From NCBI RefSeq assembly GCF_900109745.1, contig NZ_FOAV01000001.1, positions 496,001 to 560,000 on the forward strand: a stretch of DNA of 64,000 nucleotides. The letters run 5' to 3'. The notes below the pieces were generated by a model. The model was not told the origin of the DNA. It searched no databases and saw nothing but the letters and a program-made list of their open reading frames with translations. Positions 19,092 to 27,711 of this stretch are shown in pieces. The translations under genes and the position numbers were made by a program. Within the stretch, counting starts at the first letter, position 1. Every line of letters starts with the position of its first letter. This stretch comes from Roseateles sp. YR242. Its GTDB lineage: Bacteria; Pseudomonadota; Gammaproteobacteria; Burkholderiales; Burkholderiaceae_C.

Positions 19092-19143
19092 AATCGACGA
19101 CTGTGCGATGAATGGTATTCAACCATCACAGCCTCGATATCGG

Positions 19144-19219
19144 TGGTGGGCCCTGAGTGACTCGAACACTCGACCTACGGATTAAGAGTCCGCTGCTCTA
19201 CCAACTGAGCTAAGAGCCC
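19144..19219 (-). tRNA. tRNA-Lys (anticodon CTT), copy 1
   Basis: A 76-base cloverleaf with encoded CCA: acceptor GGGCTCT pairs with AGGGCCC (one G-U pair), D arm TAGCTCAGTTGGTAGAGCA, anticodon loop CTCTTAA giving CTT, and T arm GAGTGTTCGAGTCACTC. It is identical to the copy at 19313-19388. Confidence 0.97.
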
Positions 19220-19312
19220 GATATCTTTCCGAGAATCTCGGTTTGACTATTCATCTGACGAGGGCGCCAGACGATGTCAACAATTTCAAACAACCGTCGT
19301 GCATGGTATCAG

Positions 19313-19388
19313 TGGTGGGCCCTGAGTGACTCGAACACTCGACCTACGGATTAAGAGTCCGCTGCTCTACCAACTGAGCTAAGAGCCC
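19313..19388 (-). tRNA. tRNA-Lys (anticodon CTT), copy 2
   Basis: A 76-base tRNA with encoded CCA, identical base for base to the copy at 19144-19219. The anticodon loop is CTCTTAA. The 93-base spacer between the copies is AT-richer than the surroundings and not duplicated, so only the mature gene is repeated. Confidence 0.97.
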
Positions 19389-19486
19389 CTGATTCCACTA
19401 CGGGCCATATTATGAATCATATTATGGTCCGCCAACGTCATCTTCACTAAATAATTCGATGAATTAATCACTGAAGACTGCAAACA

Positions 19487-19562
19487 TGGTGGGTCGTGCA
19501 GGATTCGAACCTGCGACCAACGGATTAAAAGTCCGCTGCTCTACCGACTGAGCTAACGACCC
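19487..19562 (-). tRNA. tRNA-Lys (anticodon TTT)
   Basis: A 76-base tRNA with encoded CCA: acceptor GGGTCGT pairs with GCGACCC-type 3' strand (ACGACCC), anticodon loop CTTTTAA giving TTT, T arm GCAGGTTCGAATCCTGC. It is the first gene of a three-gene tRNA-Lys cluster transcribed on the minus strand; together the cluster reads both AAA and AAG. Confidence 0.97.
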
Positions 19563-19722
19563 GGAAAGTGACCCCGGGAAATGACCCGGAAAGTCTTAGA
19601 GCCCACTACCGGCTTATTCTGCTTCGCATCGTTGCTTGGCATCATGCTTCGCACCAAAATGCGCTGCGGCCGGTAGTTTGCCCTGCCTCTTCGAGGTGTT
19701 TGCCCCTCAGCAGAGCCGCAGA

Positions 19723-20544
19723 TTATAGAGCGCTTTTTTCGCGCCGCGCAAGTGCCTTCAAATATTGCGTCACAAGCTCCGCAGCCGCCACCATTCCGAA
19801 GCCGGCAGTGACCGCCACACTGGAGCCATAGCCATGGCAGTTGAGGCTGCCATCCATGTCGCAGGACTCATCCGGCCGGCGCACCGGCTCGCGCGAGAAC
19901 ACGCAACGCACGGTCATGGGGCCCTGCTTGGGCAACCCATGCAGCTTGCGCAGCCGCTGACGCAAGCTGGCCAGCAGCGGGTCGTGGGTCGTCTCGGCAA
20001 GGTCCAGCACTTCGACGTCTTGCGGCCGCTGCTTGCCGCCTGCGGCGCCCACGCAGAGGTGGGGCAGCTTCAGGCGGCGAGCCCATGCCGCCAGTTGCGC
20101 CTTGGCGCGCACCTGGTCGCAGGCGTCCACGATGCCGTCGATCTCGACGTCACCCAGCAGCGCCGGCCAGTTCTCCTCGTCCACGAACTCCTCGATGGTG
20201 ATCACCTCGCAACCGGGGTGAATGTCCGCCACCCGCTGCCGCAAGGCTTCCGACTTGGCCATGCCCAGCGTGCTGCCCAGCGCTTGCACCTGGCGATTGA
20301 TGTTGGACTCCGCCACATGGTCCAGGTCGATCAGCACCAACCGGGCCACGCCCATGCGTGCCAGCGCCTCCACCACCCAGGACCCCACGCCGCCCAGCCC
20401 CACCACGGCGAAGCGCGCGGCGCGCAGGTGCTGATAGTCGCGTTCGCCATGGAGGCGCCGCAGGCCGCCAAAACGGCGTTCGCTGTCGGCGTCGAGGTCG
20501 ACGGGCGGCGGCGGGGTGTTTGGGATCTCGGTCATGCCGATCAT
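19723..20544 (-). CDS. tcdA: tRNA threonylcarbamoyladenosine dehydratase TcdA
   Basis: About 273 residues with the ThiF/E1-like fold: RRFGGLRRLHGERDYQHLRAARFAVVGLGGVGSWVVEALARMGV holds the ATP-binding Gly-rich loop, followed by DLDHVAESNINRQ, and near the C-terminus GSSVAVTAGFGMVAA. TcdA (CsdL/YgdL) cyclises t6A37 to ct6A in ANN-decoding tRNAs. The start at 20544 (MIGMTE) is chosen because sequence before it, up to 20673, has no family similarity and overlaps cpoB; 20535 is also possible. It lies downstream of cpoB in the same direction and, perhaps fittingly, next to tRNA-Lys genes that are t6A substrates. Confidence 0.93.
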   Translation of the reverse strand: MIGMTEIPNTPPPPVDLDADSERRFGGLRRLHGERDYQHLRAARFAVVGLGGVGSWVVEALARMGVARLVLIDLDHVAESNINRQVQALGSTLGMAKSEALRQRVADIHPGCEVITIEEFVDEENWPALLGDVEIDGIVDACDQVRAKAQLAAWARRLKLPHLCVGAAGGKQRPQDVEVLDLAETTHDPLLASLRQRLRKLHGLPKQGPMTVRCVFSREPVRRPDESCDMDGSLNCHGYGSSVAVTAGFGMVAAAELVTQYLKALARREKSAL

Positions 20545-20638
20545 CGTCTCAGAAGCAACAAAGCCCCGCTGGGCGTCCGGCGAGGCTTGGGAACGGTGGC
20601 CCGTTGGATGGGGCCACCGAAGAGATTGAAGCTGCTGC

Positions 20639-21421
20639 TCAGCGCAGCGAAGCGATACGTTCCTTGGCGGCACGGGCCGCTTCGGAGTTGGGATAGGCCT
20701 TGATCAGATCGTCCAGCGTCTTGCGGGCGCTCTTGGTGTCCTTCAGCTCCACTTGGCAATTGGCAATCGCCAGCAGGCTTTCAGGGGCACGGGCGTGATC
20801 CGGGTTGGACGCCACAAAGGTCTTGAAGGTCGCAATCGCGCTCTTGTAGTCGCGCTTGCCGTATTGCGCATTACCCAGCCAGAAGCGCACGGAGTCGCTG
20901 TAGCCACTGGCGGGGAAACGCTGCAGGAATGAGGTGTAGGCCGACACGGCTTCGTTGAAGTCGCCGTTGCGGATCAGGCCCATCGCGGCATCGAATTGCC
21001 GCTTCTCTTCCGGGTCGGCCTGGAATTCCTTGCCGTCCACGGAGACTTTCTGCGGCTCCAGCGGGCGCAGCCGGTTGTCCAGCGTGGCGGACTGGTCAGA
21101 CACCTTGCGTTGGGTCTCCGACAGGTCTCGCGCCAACTGCTCGTTCTGGCCGCGCAGCTTGGCGATCTCGGACCGCAGGCCGTCGATCTGGCCGGAGAGA
21201 TCCAGCAGGCCACGTTGCGTAGTGGCCAGCTGGTTCTGGAGCTGCTCGATACGTGCACGCTGCGCGTCCTCGCTCTGCGACTGCTTGGCGCGGAGGTCCA
21301 GGATGGCCTTGCGGGCCTCGTCGTCCTCAAACAGCGCGGCCTGGGCCGGAACCATGACGGTCCAGGCCATGGCCGCGCCCACCATCCATTCACGAGGGCG
21401 AGGGAAACGCAGCATGCTCAT
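20639..21421 (-). CDS. cpoB: Tol-Pal system protein CpoB/YbgF
   Basis: The 260-residue periplasmic protein has a signal peptide (cleavage near residue 28, AQAALF), a coiled-coil with heptads (about residues 35-110, SQSEDAQRARIEQLQNQL onwards), and C-terminal tetratricopeptide repeats (about 135-255) with the family motifs RNGDFNEAVSAYTSFL and ASGYSDSVRFWLGNAQY. CpoB joins the Tol-Pal machine to PBP1B and septal cell-wall synthesis. It begins 1 base after the pal stop codon on the same strand. Confidence 0.95.
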   Translation of the reverse strand: MSMLRFPRPREWMVGAAMAWTVMVPAQAALFEDDEARKAILDLRAKQSQSEDAQRARIEQLQNQLATTQRGLLDLSGQIDGLRSEIAKLRGQNEQLARDLSETQRKVSDQSATLDNRLRPLEPQKVSVDGKEFQADPEEKRQFDAAMGLIRNGDFNEAVSAYTSFLQRFPASGYSDSVRFWLGNAQYGKRDYKSAIATFKTFVASNPDHARAPESLLAIANCQVELKDTKSARKTLDDLIKAYPNSEAARAAKERIASLR

Positions 21422-21422
21422 C

Positions 21423-21950
21423 TCACTTGTCCCGCAGTTCGACGCGACGGTTGAGAGCCCACGCCTGTTCGTTGTGGCCGGTAGCCGCGGGACGTTCCTT
21501 GCCGAAGCTCACAGCCTCGACCTGGCCCGAGGACACGCCCAGCAGGGTGAGCGACTTGGCCACGGCTTCAGCACGCTTCTGACCCAGGGACAGGTTGTAC
21601 TCGCTGCCACCGCGTTCGTCGGTGTGGCCTTCCAGGCTCAGGGCCAGGGCCTTCTTGTTGTTCAGGCGCTTGGCGTGCGTTTCGATCAAGGTGCGGTTGT
21701 CGTCTTTGACCACGAAGCTGTCGAAGTCGAAATACACCACGCGCTTGTCGGACACGGCAGCGTCGAGCTGGGCGCCCAGGTCAACGGTGGCGACCGGAGG
21801 ACGTTCGACGGGAGCCGGAGCGGCCGGAGCGGGCGCCTGGGTGACGGGCTGCGCGGTTTCCACCGGCGGCTTTTCTTCCAGCTTGGTCGAGCTGCAAGCA
21901 GCCAAGGCAGCTGCAGCCACCAGGCTCAGCATCAGTTTTTCGATTTTCAT
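21423..21950 (-). CDS. pal: Peptidoglycan-associated lipoprotein Pal
   Basis: The 175-residue lipoprotein has a signal with lipobox LAAC (Cys at residue 19), a Pro/Ala/Val linker, and an OmpA-like peptidoglycan-binding domain (about residues 70-175) with the diagnostic VYFDFDSFVV, LEGHTDERGGSEYNLSLGQKRA and C-terminal NRRVEL. It anchors the outer membrane to peptidoglycan and binds TolB. It lies between tolB and cpoB in the conserved order. Confidence 0.97.
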   Translation of the reverse strand: MKIEKLMLSLVAAAALAACSSTKLEEKPPVETAQPVTQAPAPAAPAPVERPPVATVDLGAQLDAAVSDKRVVYFDFDSFVVKDDNRTLIETHAKRLNNKKALALSLEGHTDERGGSEYNLSLGQKRAEAVAKSLTLLGVSSGQVEAVSFGKERPAATGHNEQAWALNRRVELRDK

Positions 21951-22207
21951 GAGTAAGCGCTCCTATTGATCAAGGGCAAGCGAGTGTCGGCTGGACGCCG
22001 AAAAAGCCGGCAAACGCCGGAAAAAGGTGAATTGTGAAGCAATCGTCGGCTTCCCTGTGACACCCAGGCGCGTCATGTCCACCCATCCCCGCGGTGGTAG
22101 ATTCGCCTTTCGCACAGGCATGAGCCGGCACGATGGCAGCGGGAGCAAATGGCATGCCCGGGGTGAGGCCGGGTGCGGGAGAGCCGAGGCGGCGCACTGG
22201 GAAAATC

Positions 22208-23524
22208 TCAGTTTCCGAACGGGCCCCAGGCGGGCTCGCGGATGTCCGCCACGGTCGGTGTGGCCAGCTTGGCTTTCACCTTGCCGTCCAGCGTCGTGGT
22301 CATGAGGACATCCCGGCCGCCGGCTCGCGTGGCGTAAACGATGAGCTTGCCGTTGGGCGCAAAACTGGGGCTTTCATCATCCGAGGTCTCGGTGATCTGC
22401 TGCACCTGGCCCGTGCCGATGTCCATCACGCACAGCTTGAAACTGCCGCCACCCACGCGGGTGATGAAGGCCAGGGTGCGGCCATCCGGGCTGATGCTCG
22501 GGCTGATGTTGTAGTTGCCATTGAAGGTGATGCGTTCCGCGCTACCGCCACCCGCGGGCATGCGATAGATCTGGGGCGCACCGCCACGGTCGCTGACGAA
22601 ATAGATGGACGCGCCGTCCGGCGAGAACACCGGTTCCGTGTCGATCGACGGGCTCTGCGTCAGGCGGCGCACACCGTCCCCATTGCGGTTGATCAGATAG
22701 AGCTGCGAGCCCCCTTCGCGGGACAGCGTCAGGGCCAGTTGCTGGCCATTGGGCGAGAACGCGGGCGCGCTGTTGCTGCCACGGAAGTCGGCAATCTTGC
22801 GGCGGCGCCCGGTGCGCAGGTCCTGGATCCACACCACGGCCTTGCGGGTCTCGAACGAGACATAGGCCAGCTCCTGGCCATCCGGCGACCAGGCCGGCGA
22901 GATGATGGGTTCCGGGCTGGCCAGCACGGTCTGCTCGCCCTCACCGTCTGCATCTGACACCCGCAGCGAGTAGCGGGGACCGATCTTGTTCACATAGACC
23001 AGGCGGGTGGCAAACACACCGCGGTCGCCCGTGAGCTTCTGGTAGATGGCGTCGGCGATCTTGTGGGCAGCCAGGCGCAGGTCGGACGACACCACCGGCA
23101 GGCTTTCACTGGCCAGGTCCTGGCCCTTGACCACATCCCACAGGCGGTAGCGCACATCGAAGCGGCCATCGGCCAGGCGGGTGGCCGAACCGGCCACCAG
23201 CGCATCGGCGGCGCGGGCGCGCCAGTCGACGAACTGGGGGGCGCTGGTTTCAGCCATGCCGGGCTGGCCGGGCACAAGGCTGAACTGGCCACTACGCTCC
23301 AGGTCGGCACGGATGATGGCGCCCAGCATCTGGCCGGTGACCGATTCATCCTTGAAATCGTTGATCGCGATGGGCAGCCGGCTGGCGCCGACTCCGGCGA
23401 TCTCCACACGGAATTGGGACCAGGCAGGCGACCAGGCCGGCAGTGCGAGACCGGCAGCGGCGCTGCCCAGCAGCGCGCGGCGTGTCAATGTCGTCGAAGG
23501 CAGGGCTGTTGTCTTGTTGATCAT
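22208..23524 (-). CDS. tolB: Tol-Pal translocation protein TolB
   Basis: The 438-residue protein has an N-terminal TolB alpha/beta domain (about 38-170) and a six-blade beta-propeller with repeated PAFSPNGQQLAL / SPAWSPDGQELAY / PSFAPNGKLIVY blades. The signal peptide has a twin-arginine-like TRRALLGSAAAG segment, so Tat export is possible. TolB is the periplasmic partner of Pal and TolA. tolQ, tolR and tolA are not upstream: the next gene is divergent after 540 bases. The pal gene follows after 257 bases with no other gene between. Confidence 0.96.
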   Translation of the reverse strand: MINKTTALPSTTLTRRALLGSAAAGLALPAWSPAWSQFRVEIAGVGASRLPIAINDFKDESVTGQMLGAIIRADLERSGQFSLVPGQPGMAETSAPQFVDWRARAADALVAGSATRLADGRFDVRYRLWDVVKGQDLASESLPVVSSDLRLAAHKIADAIYQKLTGDRGVFATRLVYVNKIGPRYSLRVSDADGEGEQTVLASPEPIISPAWSPDGQELAYVSFETRKAVVWIQDLRTGRRRKIADFRGSNSAPAFSPNGQQLALTLSREGGSQLYLINRNGDGVRRLTQSPSIDTEPVFSPDGASIYFVSDRGGAPQIYRMPAGGGSAERITFNGNYNISPSISPDGRTLAFITRVGGGSFKLCVMDIGTGQVQQITETSDDESPSFAPNGKLIVYATRAGGRDVLMTTTLDGKVKAKLATPTVADIREPAWGPFGN

Positions 23525-24064
23525 GGCTTGCGCGATGAAAGAATTCCGGATTGTGCACGAGCCGCACGCGACGTTTCACGCGCGGGCTTCGCAAGAGGCT
23601 ACGAATTGTCGAGGTTCAACCGCAAGGTCTGCGGTGCCGACTAGTCATCTTTGATGGGTGCATGCAAGGTCTGGGGGTTGTAATGAGCTACCTCGGTTAA
23701 AGCGAGTCATTTCAGCGCCAATCAGGGGCTGCCGAGAATGCGGGCATCTCTTCCAAAGCGCCCAGCCGGGCGCTCCGGTTTCACCATGCCTGCACAGGGT
23801 TCCCTCATGAGTCGCGTGTTGCGCTGCATCGTGCTCAATGACTTGCTCGATATCTTCAGTGGCTGGTTTCGCGTCAGGTCGCACGCCGTCATCCGCCAGC
23901 TGTTGGGCTGGCAGCTCGCCCGGTTCGGCCGGCTCGCCCCCTTCGCCGATTTAACGCTCGGCAACAGCTGCAGGACCACAAGCCGGCTCGTGTTGCTGAC
24001 GCTCTGCGCACCACGTTGGCTTTGGGCCATGGCAAACGCCCTGCCCGGCCTGGCCGGAACATCC
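23525..24064. other. Divergent intergenic region, 540 bases
   Basis: No supported gene is seen. It separates tolB (minus) from a Bug-like receptor (plus) and should hold both promoters. The plus-strand frame of the receptor stays open back to 23738, but the 109 extra codons precede a good signal peptide and match nothing I recognise. Confidence 0.55.
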
Positions 24065-24976
24065 ATGACTCGCCCTCTGACGCTGTGCAGGTTCAGCGGG
24101 CTCGTCGCACTGACCCTGGCGTGCGTGCTGGCGGCCCCCCATGCGGCTTGGAGCGCACCGCCCCCGATCACGCTGGTCACGCCCTTCGTGGAAGGCAGTG
24201 GCCCGGACCACGTCGCCCGCACCGTTGCGCGCCACTGGGCGCGGCTGGCCGGGGAGCCGGTGCAGGTGATCAACATGCCGGAAAACCAAGGGCGCACGGC
24301 AGCGCGCTGGGTGGCCCACGACGCCACGGATGAGCGCCTGATGCTGCTGACCAGCGCCCGCATGCTGGACGCCGGCCCGCTGGCGCCGCGAGGCCAGCGT
24401 CTGCGGGCGCCCCTGTCCCCGCCGATCCCGCTGGATCAGTTCCAGCTCGTCATCCGCGTGGGTGAGCTGCCCTTCATGACCGTTCTGCCCAAGGGATTGC
24501 TGCCGGGCGCCTTGCATGCGCGATTGCCGCTACGCGATGTGGTTGGGAATGGCAACGGCAAGGGCAACGGCAACGGCAACGCCGATGACAACAGCCATGG
24601 CGATACGCATACGCAGGTCATGGCCGTGCAGCGCCGGCTGGATGAGCAGTCGGCCCATCCGGCCGACCCGGTGGGTCGGCCCCAGCCTGCCGAGACCTGG
24701 ACCCAGGGGCCACTGGCGTGGCTGCCCGAACCGCCACCGCGGGCATCCGTGTTCCCGCCCCTGTTCAACCGTCCGGACGAGTTCCCCAGGACCGACTGGA
24801 ACGGGTTGCTGGTGTCCGCCCGCATGGACCGCGCGACGGTGGCGCACCTGAGAAGCGTCTTCGAGACCATCCTGGCCCTGCCGGAAGTGCGATGGGCCGT
24901 AGCCCAGGCGGGGACCGACCTCTGGGAGGAGATCCCTCCAGATGAACCTGTGGAGACCGAGCCCTTGCAGCGCTGA
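24065..24976 (+). CDS. Divergent Bug-family (TctC-like) receptor
   Basis: The 303-residue predicted exported protein has a signal peptide (cleavage near residue 33, AWSAPPP). ITLVTPFVEGSGPDHVARTVARHW followed by a PVQVINMPENQG segment is the N-terminal signature of tripartite-tricarboxylate-transporter receptors, and the C-terminal DWNGLLVSARMDRATVAHLRSVFETILALPEVRW matches the family's last helices. The middle is degenerate: the ligand-loop region is replaced by a low-complexity Gly-Asn run coded by GGCAAC hexamer repeats (about 24549-24580), followed by Asp/His/Pro-rich sequence. Binding function may be lost. ATG at 24029 is an alternative start. Confidence 0.65.
   Translation: MTRPLTLCRFSGLVALTLACVLAAPHAAWSAPPPITLVTPFVEGSGPDHVARTVARHWARLAGEPVQVINMPENQGRTAARWVAHDATDERLMLLTSARMLDAGPLAPRGQRLRAPLSPPIPLDQFQLVIRVGELPFMTVLPKGLLPGALHARLPLRDVVGNGNGKGNGNGNADDNSHGDTHTQVMAVQRRLDEQSAHPADPVGRPQPAETWTQGPLAWLPEPPPRASVFPPLFNRPDEFPRTDWNGLLVSARMDRATVAHLRSVFETILALPEVRWAVAQAGTDLWEEIPPDEPVETEPLQR
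24549..24582 (+). repeat. GGCAAC hexamer repeat inside a coding region
   Basis: Imperfect GGCAAC/GGCAAG units, about five in a row, encode alternating Gly-Asn in the middle of the Bug-like receptor gene. This looks like replication-slippage expansion in a region of weak selection. Confidence 0.7.
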
Positions 24977-24999
24977 GCGGATGCGGGCCGTGGCCCCCC

Positions 25000-26484
25000 C
25001 TACATCAGCACGATGTCGTAATGCTCGGTCTGGTTGGCCGGCTCGGCCGTCAGCGAGATCGGCTTGCCGATGAAATCCGACAAGCCCGCCAGATGCTGGC
25101 TTTCCTCGTCCAGCAGCATCTCCACCACGTTGGCCGCGGCCACCACCCGGAACTCACGCGGATTGAACTGTCGGGACTCCCGCAAGATCTCCCGCATGAT
25201 CTCGTAGCAGATGCTGCGGGCGGTCTTCACCTGCCCGCGCGCATCGCAGGTCGGGCAGGATTCACACAGCATGCGTGACAGCGACTCCCGCGTGCGCTTG
25301 CGGGTGAGTTCCACCAGGCCCAGTTGCGTGAAACCGCCCACGGTCACCTTGGTGCGGTCCCGGCTGAGCTGCTTGCGGAACTCCTGCAGCACCGCCGTCT
25401 TGTGCTCTTCGCGGGTCATGTCAATGAAATCGACAATGATGATGCCGCCCAGGTTGCGCAGGCGCAGCTGACGTCCGATGGCGCCGGCCGCCTCCAGGTT
25501 GGTCTTGAAGATGGTGTCGTCGAAGTTGCGCGCACCGACAAAACCGCCGGTATTCACATCGATGGTGGTCATCGCCTCGGTCTGGTCGATGATCAGGTAG
25601 CCGCCGGACTTCAAATCCACACGCCGGGCCAGCGCCCGAGCCACCTCGGCGTCGATGTTGTGCAGATCGAAGATCGGCCGCTCACCGCGATAGAGGTCGA
25701 GCTTGGCGGTCGCCGCCGGCATGTAGGTCTCGCCAAAACCGCGCAGCACCTCGTACTGCAGCTTGGAATCGATGCGGATGGAATTGGTGCGCTCGGTGGC
25801 CAGGTCCCTCAGCACTCGCTCCACCAGGCTCAGGTCCTGGAACAGCAAGGTGCCCGGGGGCTGCCGCAGGCTCTTGTCGCGGATGGAGTCCCAGGTCTTG
25901 CGCAGGTAGGCGATGTCGGCAGACAGCTCGTCATCACTCGCTTCTTCGGCATTGGTCCGCAGGATGAAGCCACCGGTGTTGCCGTCCTGCACCCCCACCG
26001 ACACCAACGCCTGCATGCGCGTGCGCAAGGCGTCGCGCGCTTCCGGCGAGCCGATCTTCTGGGAGATACCGATGTGGTTGTCCTGCGGCAGGTGCACCAG
26101 CAGCCGCCCGGCAATCGAGATCTGGGTGGACAACCGCGCGCCTTTGGTGCCGATCGGGTCCTTGATGACCTGCACCGTCAGTGCCTGGCCCTCGTACACC
26201 AGCCGCTCGATGGGCACCGGCTGCGAGCCATCGCCATGATGGCCGCGCGGGGTGGCGCCGTTGAGATGCAGATCGGCCACGTGCAGGAAAGCGGCCCGCT
26301 CCAGGCCGATGTCGATGAACGCAGACTGCATGCCGGGCAACACCCGGGCCACCTTGCCCAGGTAGACGTTGCCCACGAGGCCTCGCTCGAGCGTGCGCTC
26401 GATGTGCAGTTCCTGCACCGCCCCGTTCTCGACCACCGCCACCCGTGTCTCCTGCGGGGACCAGTTGATCAGGATATCTTCCAT
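25000..26484 (-). CDS. rng: Ribonuclease G
   Basis: The 494-residue endonuclease matches RNase G of the RNase E/G family: N-terminal MEDILINWSPQETRVAVVENGAVQELHIER, an S1 domain (GNVYLGKVARVLPGMQSAFIDIG), the catalytic DIDVNTGGFVG-type segment (TTIDVNTGGFVG, Asp) and GIIIVDFIDM, and the Zn-link CPTC-like CESCPTCDARG. It processes 16S rRNA 5' ends and decays mRNA. The ATG at 26484 has a GGAG site at good distance; an open frame to 26532 is not family sequence. It lies downstream of maf on the minus strand. Confidence 0.97.
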   Translation of the reverse strand: MEDILINWSPQETRVAVVENGAVQELHIERTLERGLVGNVYLGKVARVLPGMQSAFIDIGLERAAFLHVADLHLNGATPRGHHGDGSQPVPIERLVYEGQALTVQVIKDPIGTKGARLSTQISIAGRLLVHLPQDNHIGISQKIGSPEARDALRTRMQALVSVGVQDGNTGGFILRTNAEEASDDELSADIAYLRKTWDSIRDKSLRQPPGTLLFQDLSLVERVLRDLATERTNSIRIDSKLQYEVLRGFGETYMPAATAKLDLYRGERPIFDLHNIDAEVARALARRVDLKSGGYLIIDQTEAMTTIDVNTGGFVGARNFDDTIFKTNLEAAGAIGRQLRLRNLGGIIIVDFIDMTREEHKTAVLQEFRKQLSRDRTKVTVGGFTQLGLVELTRKRTRESLSRMLCESCPTCDARGQVKTARSICYEIMREILRESRQFNPREFRVVAAANVVEMLLDEESQHLAGLSDFIGKPISLTAEPANQTEHYDIVLM

Positions 26485-26559
26485 ATTGTTGTGCTCCAGC
26501 GCTCCCGTCAGCCTCGGGGCTGACGGCAACACTCCAGACGGCCGCAGTGCGGCCCCAGC

Positions 26560-27162
26560 TTACAAGACCCAGCCCGCCGCCTTCAGCAGACCTGCCGTTT
26601 CAAACAAGGGCAGGCCCATGATGCCCGAATAACTGCCGCTGATGTGGCTGATCCAGGCGGCGGCCTGACTTTGTATCGCATAGGCGCCGGCCTTGCCCAT
26701 CGGCTCCCCCGCCGCCACATAGGCCTGCAGACGAATTTCCGACACCGGGTCGAAACGCACCGTGGAAATGCTGAGAGCCGCCAGGGAGCGGCCATCCGGC
26801 AGGCCCAGGGCCACGGCGGTCAGTACCCGGTGCTCGCGGCCGCTGAGCCGGCGCAGCATGGCCAGCGCATGGTGGGCATCGTCCGGTTTGCCCAGGATGT
26901 CGCCGTCCAGCGTGACGGTAGTGTCGGCGCACAGCACCGGCGCTGGGGGCAGTTGCCGGCGGGTCAGGCGCACCATCGCCGCCTCCAGCTTGGCGGCAGT
27001 CACCCGTTGCACATAATCGTCAGGCGTTTCGCCGGCCAGCACGGCTTCCAGTGCCTCGGCGTCCTCATCGGCACCGGGCAGCAGGAGTTCATGCGCCACG
27101 CCGATCTGGTCCAGCAACTGGCGCCGACGCGGGCTTTGGGAAGCAAGATAAAGCACGGACAT
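26560..27162 (-). CDS. maf: Maf-family nucleoside triphosphate pyrophosphatase
   Basis: About 200 residues with the Maf signature: N-terminal [18 protein letters not shown], the catalytic region [24 protein letters not shown] (Asp as general base) and the ending [31 protein letters not shown]. Maf proteins hydrolyse dTTP/UTP or modified nucleotides to monophosphates. Members differ in specificity; the YceF versus YhdE class cannot be fixed here. The start at 27162 places the family N-terminus first; the longer 27201 start is unlikely. It lies between rlmH and rng. Confidence 0.94.
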   Translation of the reverse strand: MSVLYLASQSPRRRQLLDQIGVAHELLLPGADEDAEALEAVLAGETPDDYVQRVTAAKLEAAMVRLTRRQLPPAPVLCADTTVTLDGDILGKPDDAHHALAMLRRLSGREHRVLTAVALGLPDGRSLAALSISTVRFDPVSEIRLQAYVAAGEPMGKAGAYAIQSQAAAWISHISGSYSGIMGLPLFETAGLLKAAGWVL

Positions 27163-27236
27163 CAACAAGCGGGTGGGTGGGCGATCATCCGCAGGAGTCA
27201 TCCGCGGGGGGCATTCTCAGGTGTCATTCGCAGGTG

Positions 27237-27707
27237 TCATTCGCGATGATAAGGATGACCTTCCATGACCGACCAGGCCCGGTAAAGCCCTTCGGCCAGC
27301 AGCACCCGCACGAACGCATGGGGCAGCGTGAGGTCGGACAGGCGCAGCATCTCGTCGGCCGTGGCTTTCAGTGTCGGATCCAGGCCATCGGGCCCGCCGA
27401 TGAAGATGGCCAGGTCGCGGCCATCGCCGCGCCAGGTCTCCATCCGCTGGGCCAGCTGCTTGGAGGTCACACGGTCACCGCGCTCATCCAGGATCACCCG
27501 CCGGGCCCCTTTGGGGCAGGCGGTTTCCAGCCGTTGTGCCTCGGCCGCCATCAGCTGCTCGGTGCTTTTGCCGGTGGTCCGGGGCTCAGCCTTGACGGCC
27601 TTCAGCTCCAGACGCATCTCGGGCGGGAAGCGCTTGGCGAAATCTTCATACGCCTCGTCCGCCCAGGCCGGCATCTTCTGGCCGACCGCGCACAACACCA
27701 GCCGCAC
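27237..27707 (-). CDS. rlmH: 23S rRNA pseudouridine1915 N3-methyltransferase RlmH
   Basis: The 156-residue SPOUT methyltransferase begins [26 protein letters not shown] and has the knot motifs [10 protein letters not shown] and [29 protein letters not shown], which form the SAM site and C-terminal active site. It methylates pseudouridine 1915 of 23S rRNA. The usual length is 155-156. It starts 4 bases after the rsfS stop, an arrangement conserved in many proteobacteria. Confidence 0.97.
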   Translation of the reverse strand: MRLVLCAVGQKMPAWADEAYEDFAKRFPPEMRLELKAVKAEPRTTGKSTEQLMAAEAQRLETACPKGARRVILDERGDRVTSKQLAQRMETWRGDGRDLAIFIGGPDGLDPTLKATADEMLRLSDLTLPHAFVRVLLAEGLYRAWSVMEGHPYHRE

Positions 27708-27711
27708 GGTC

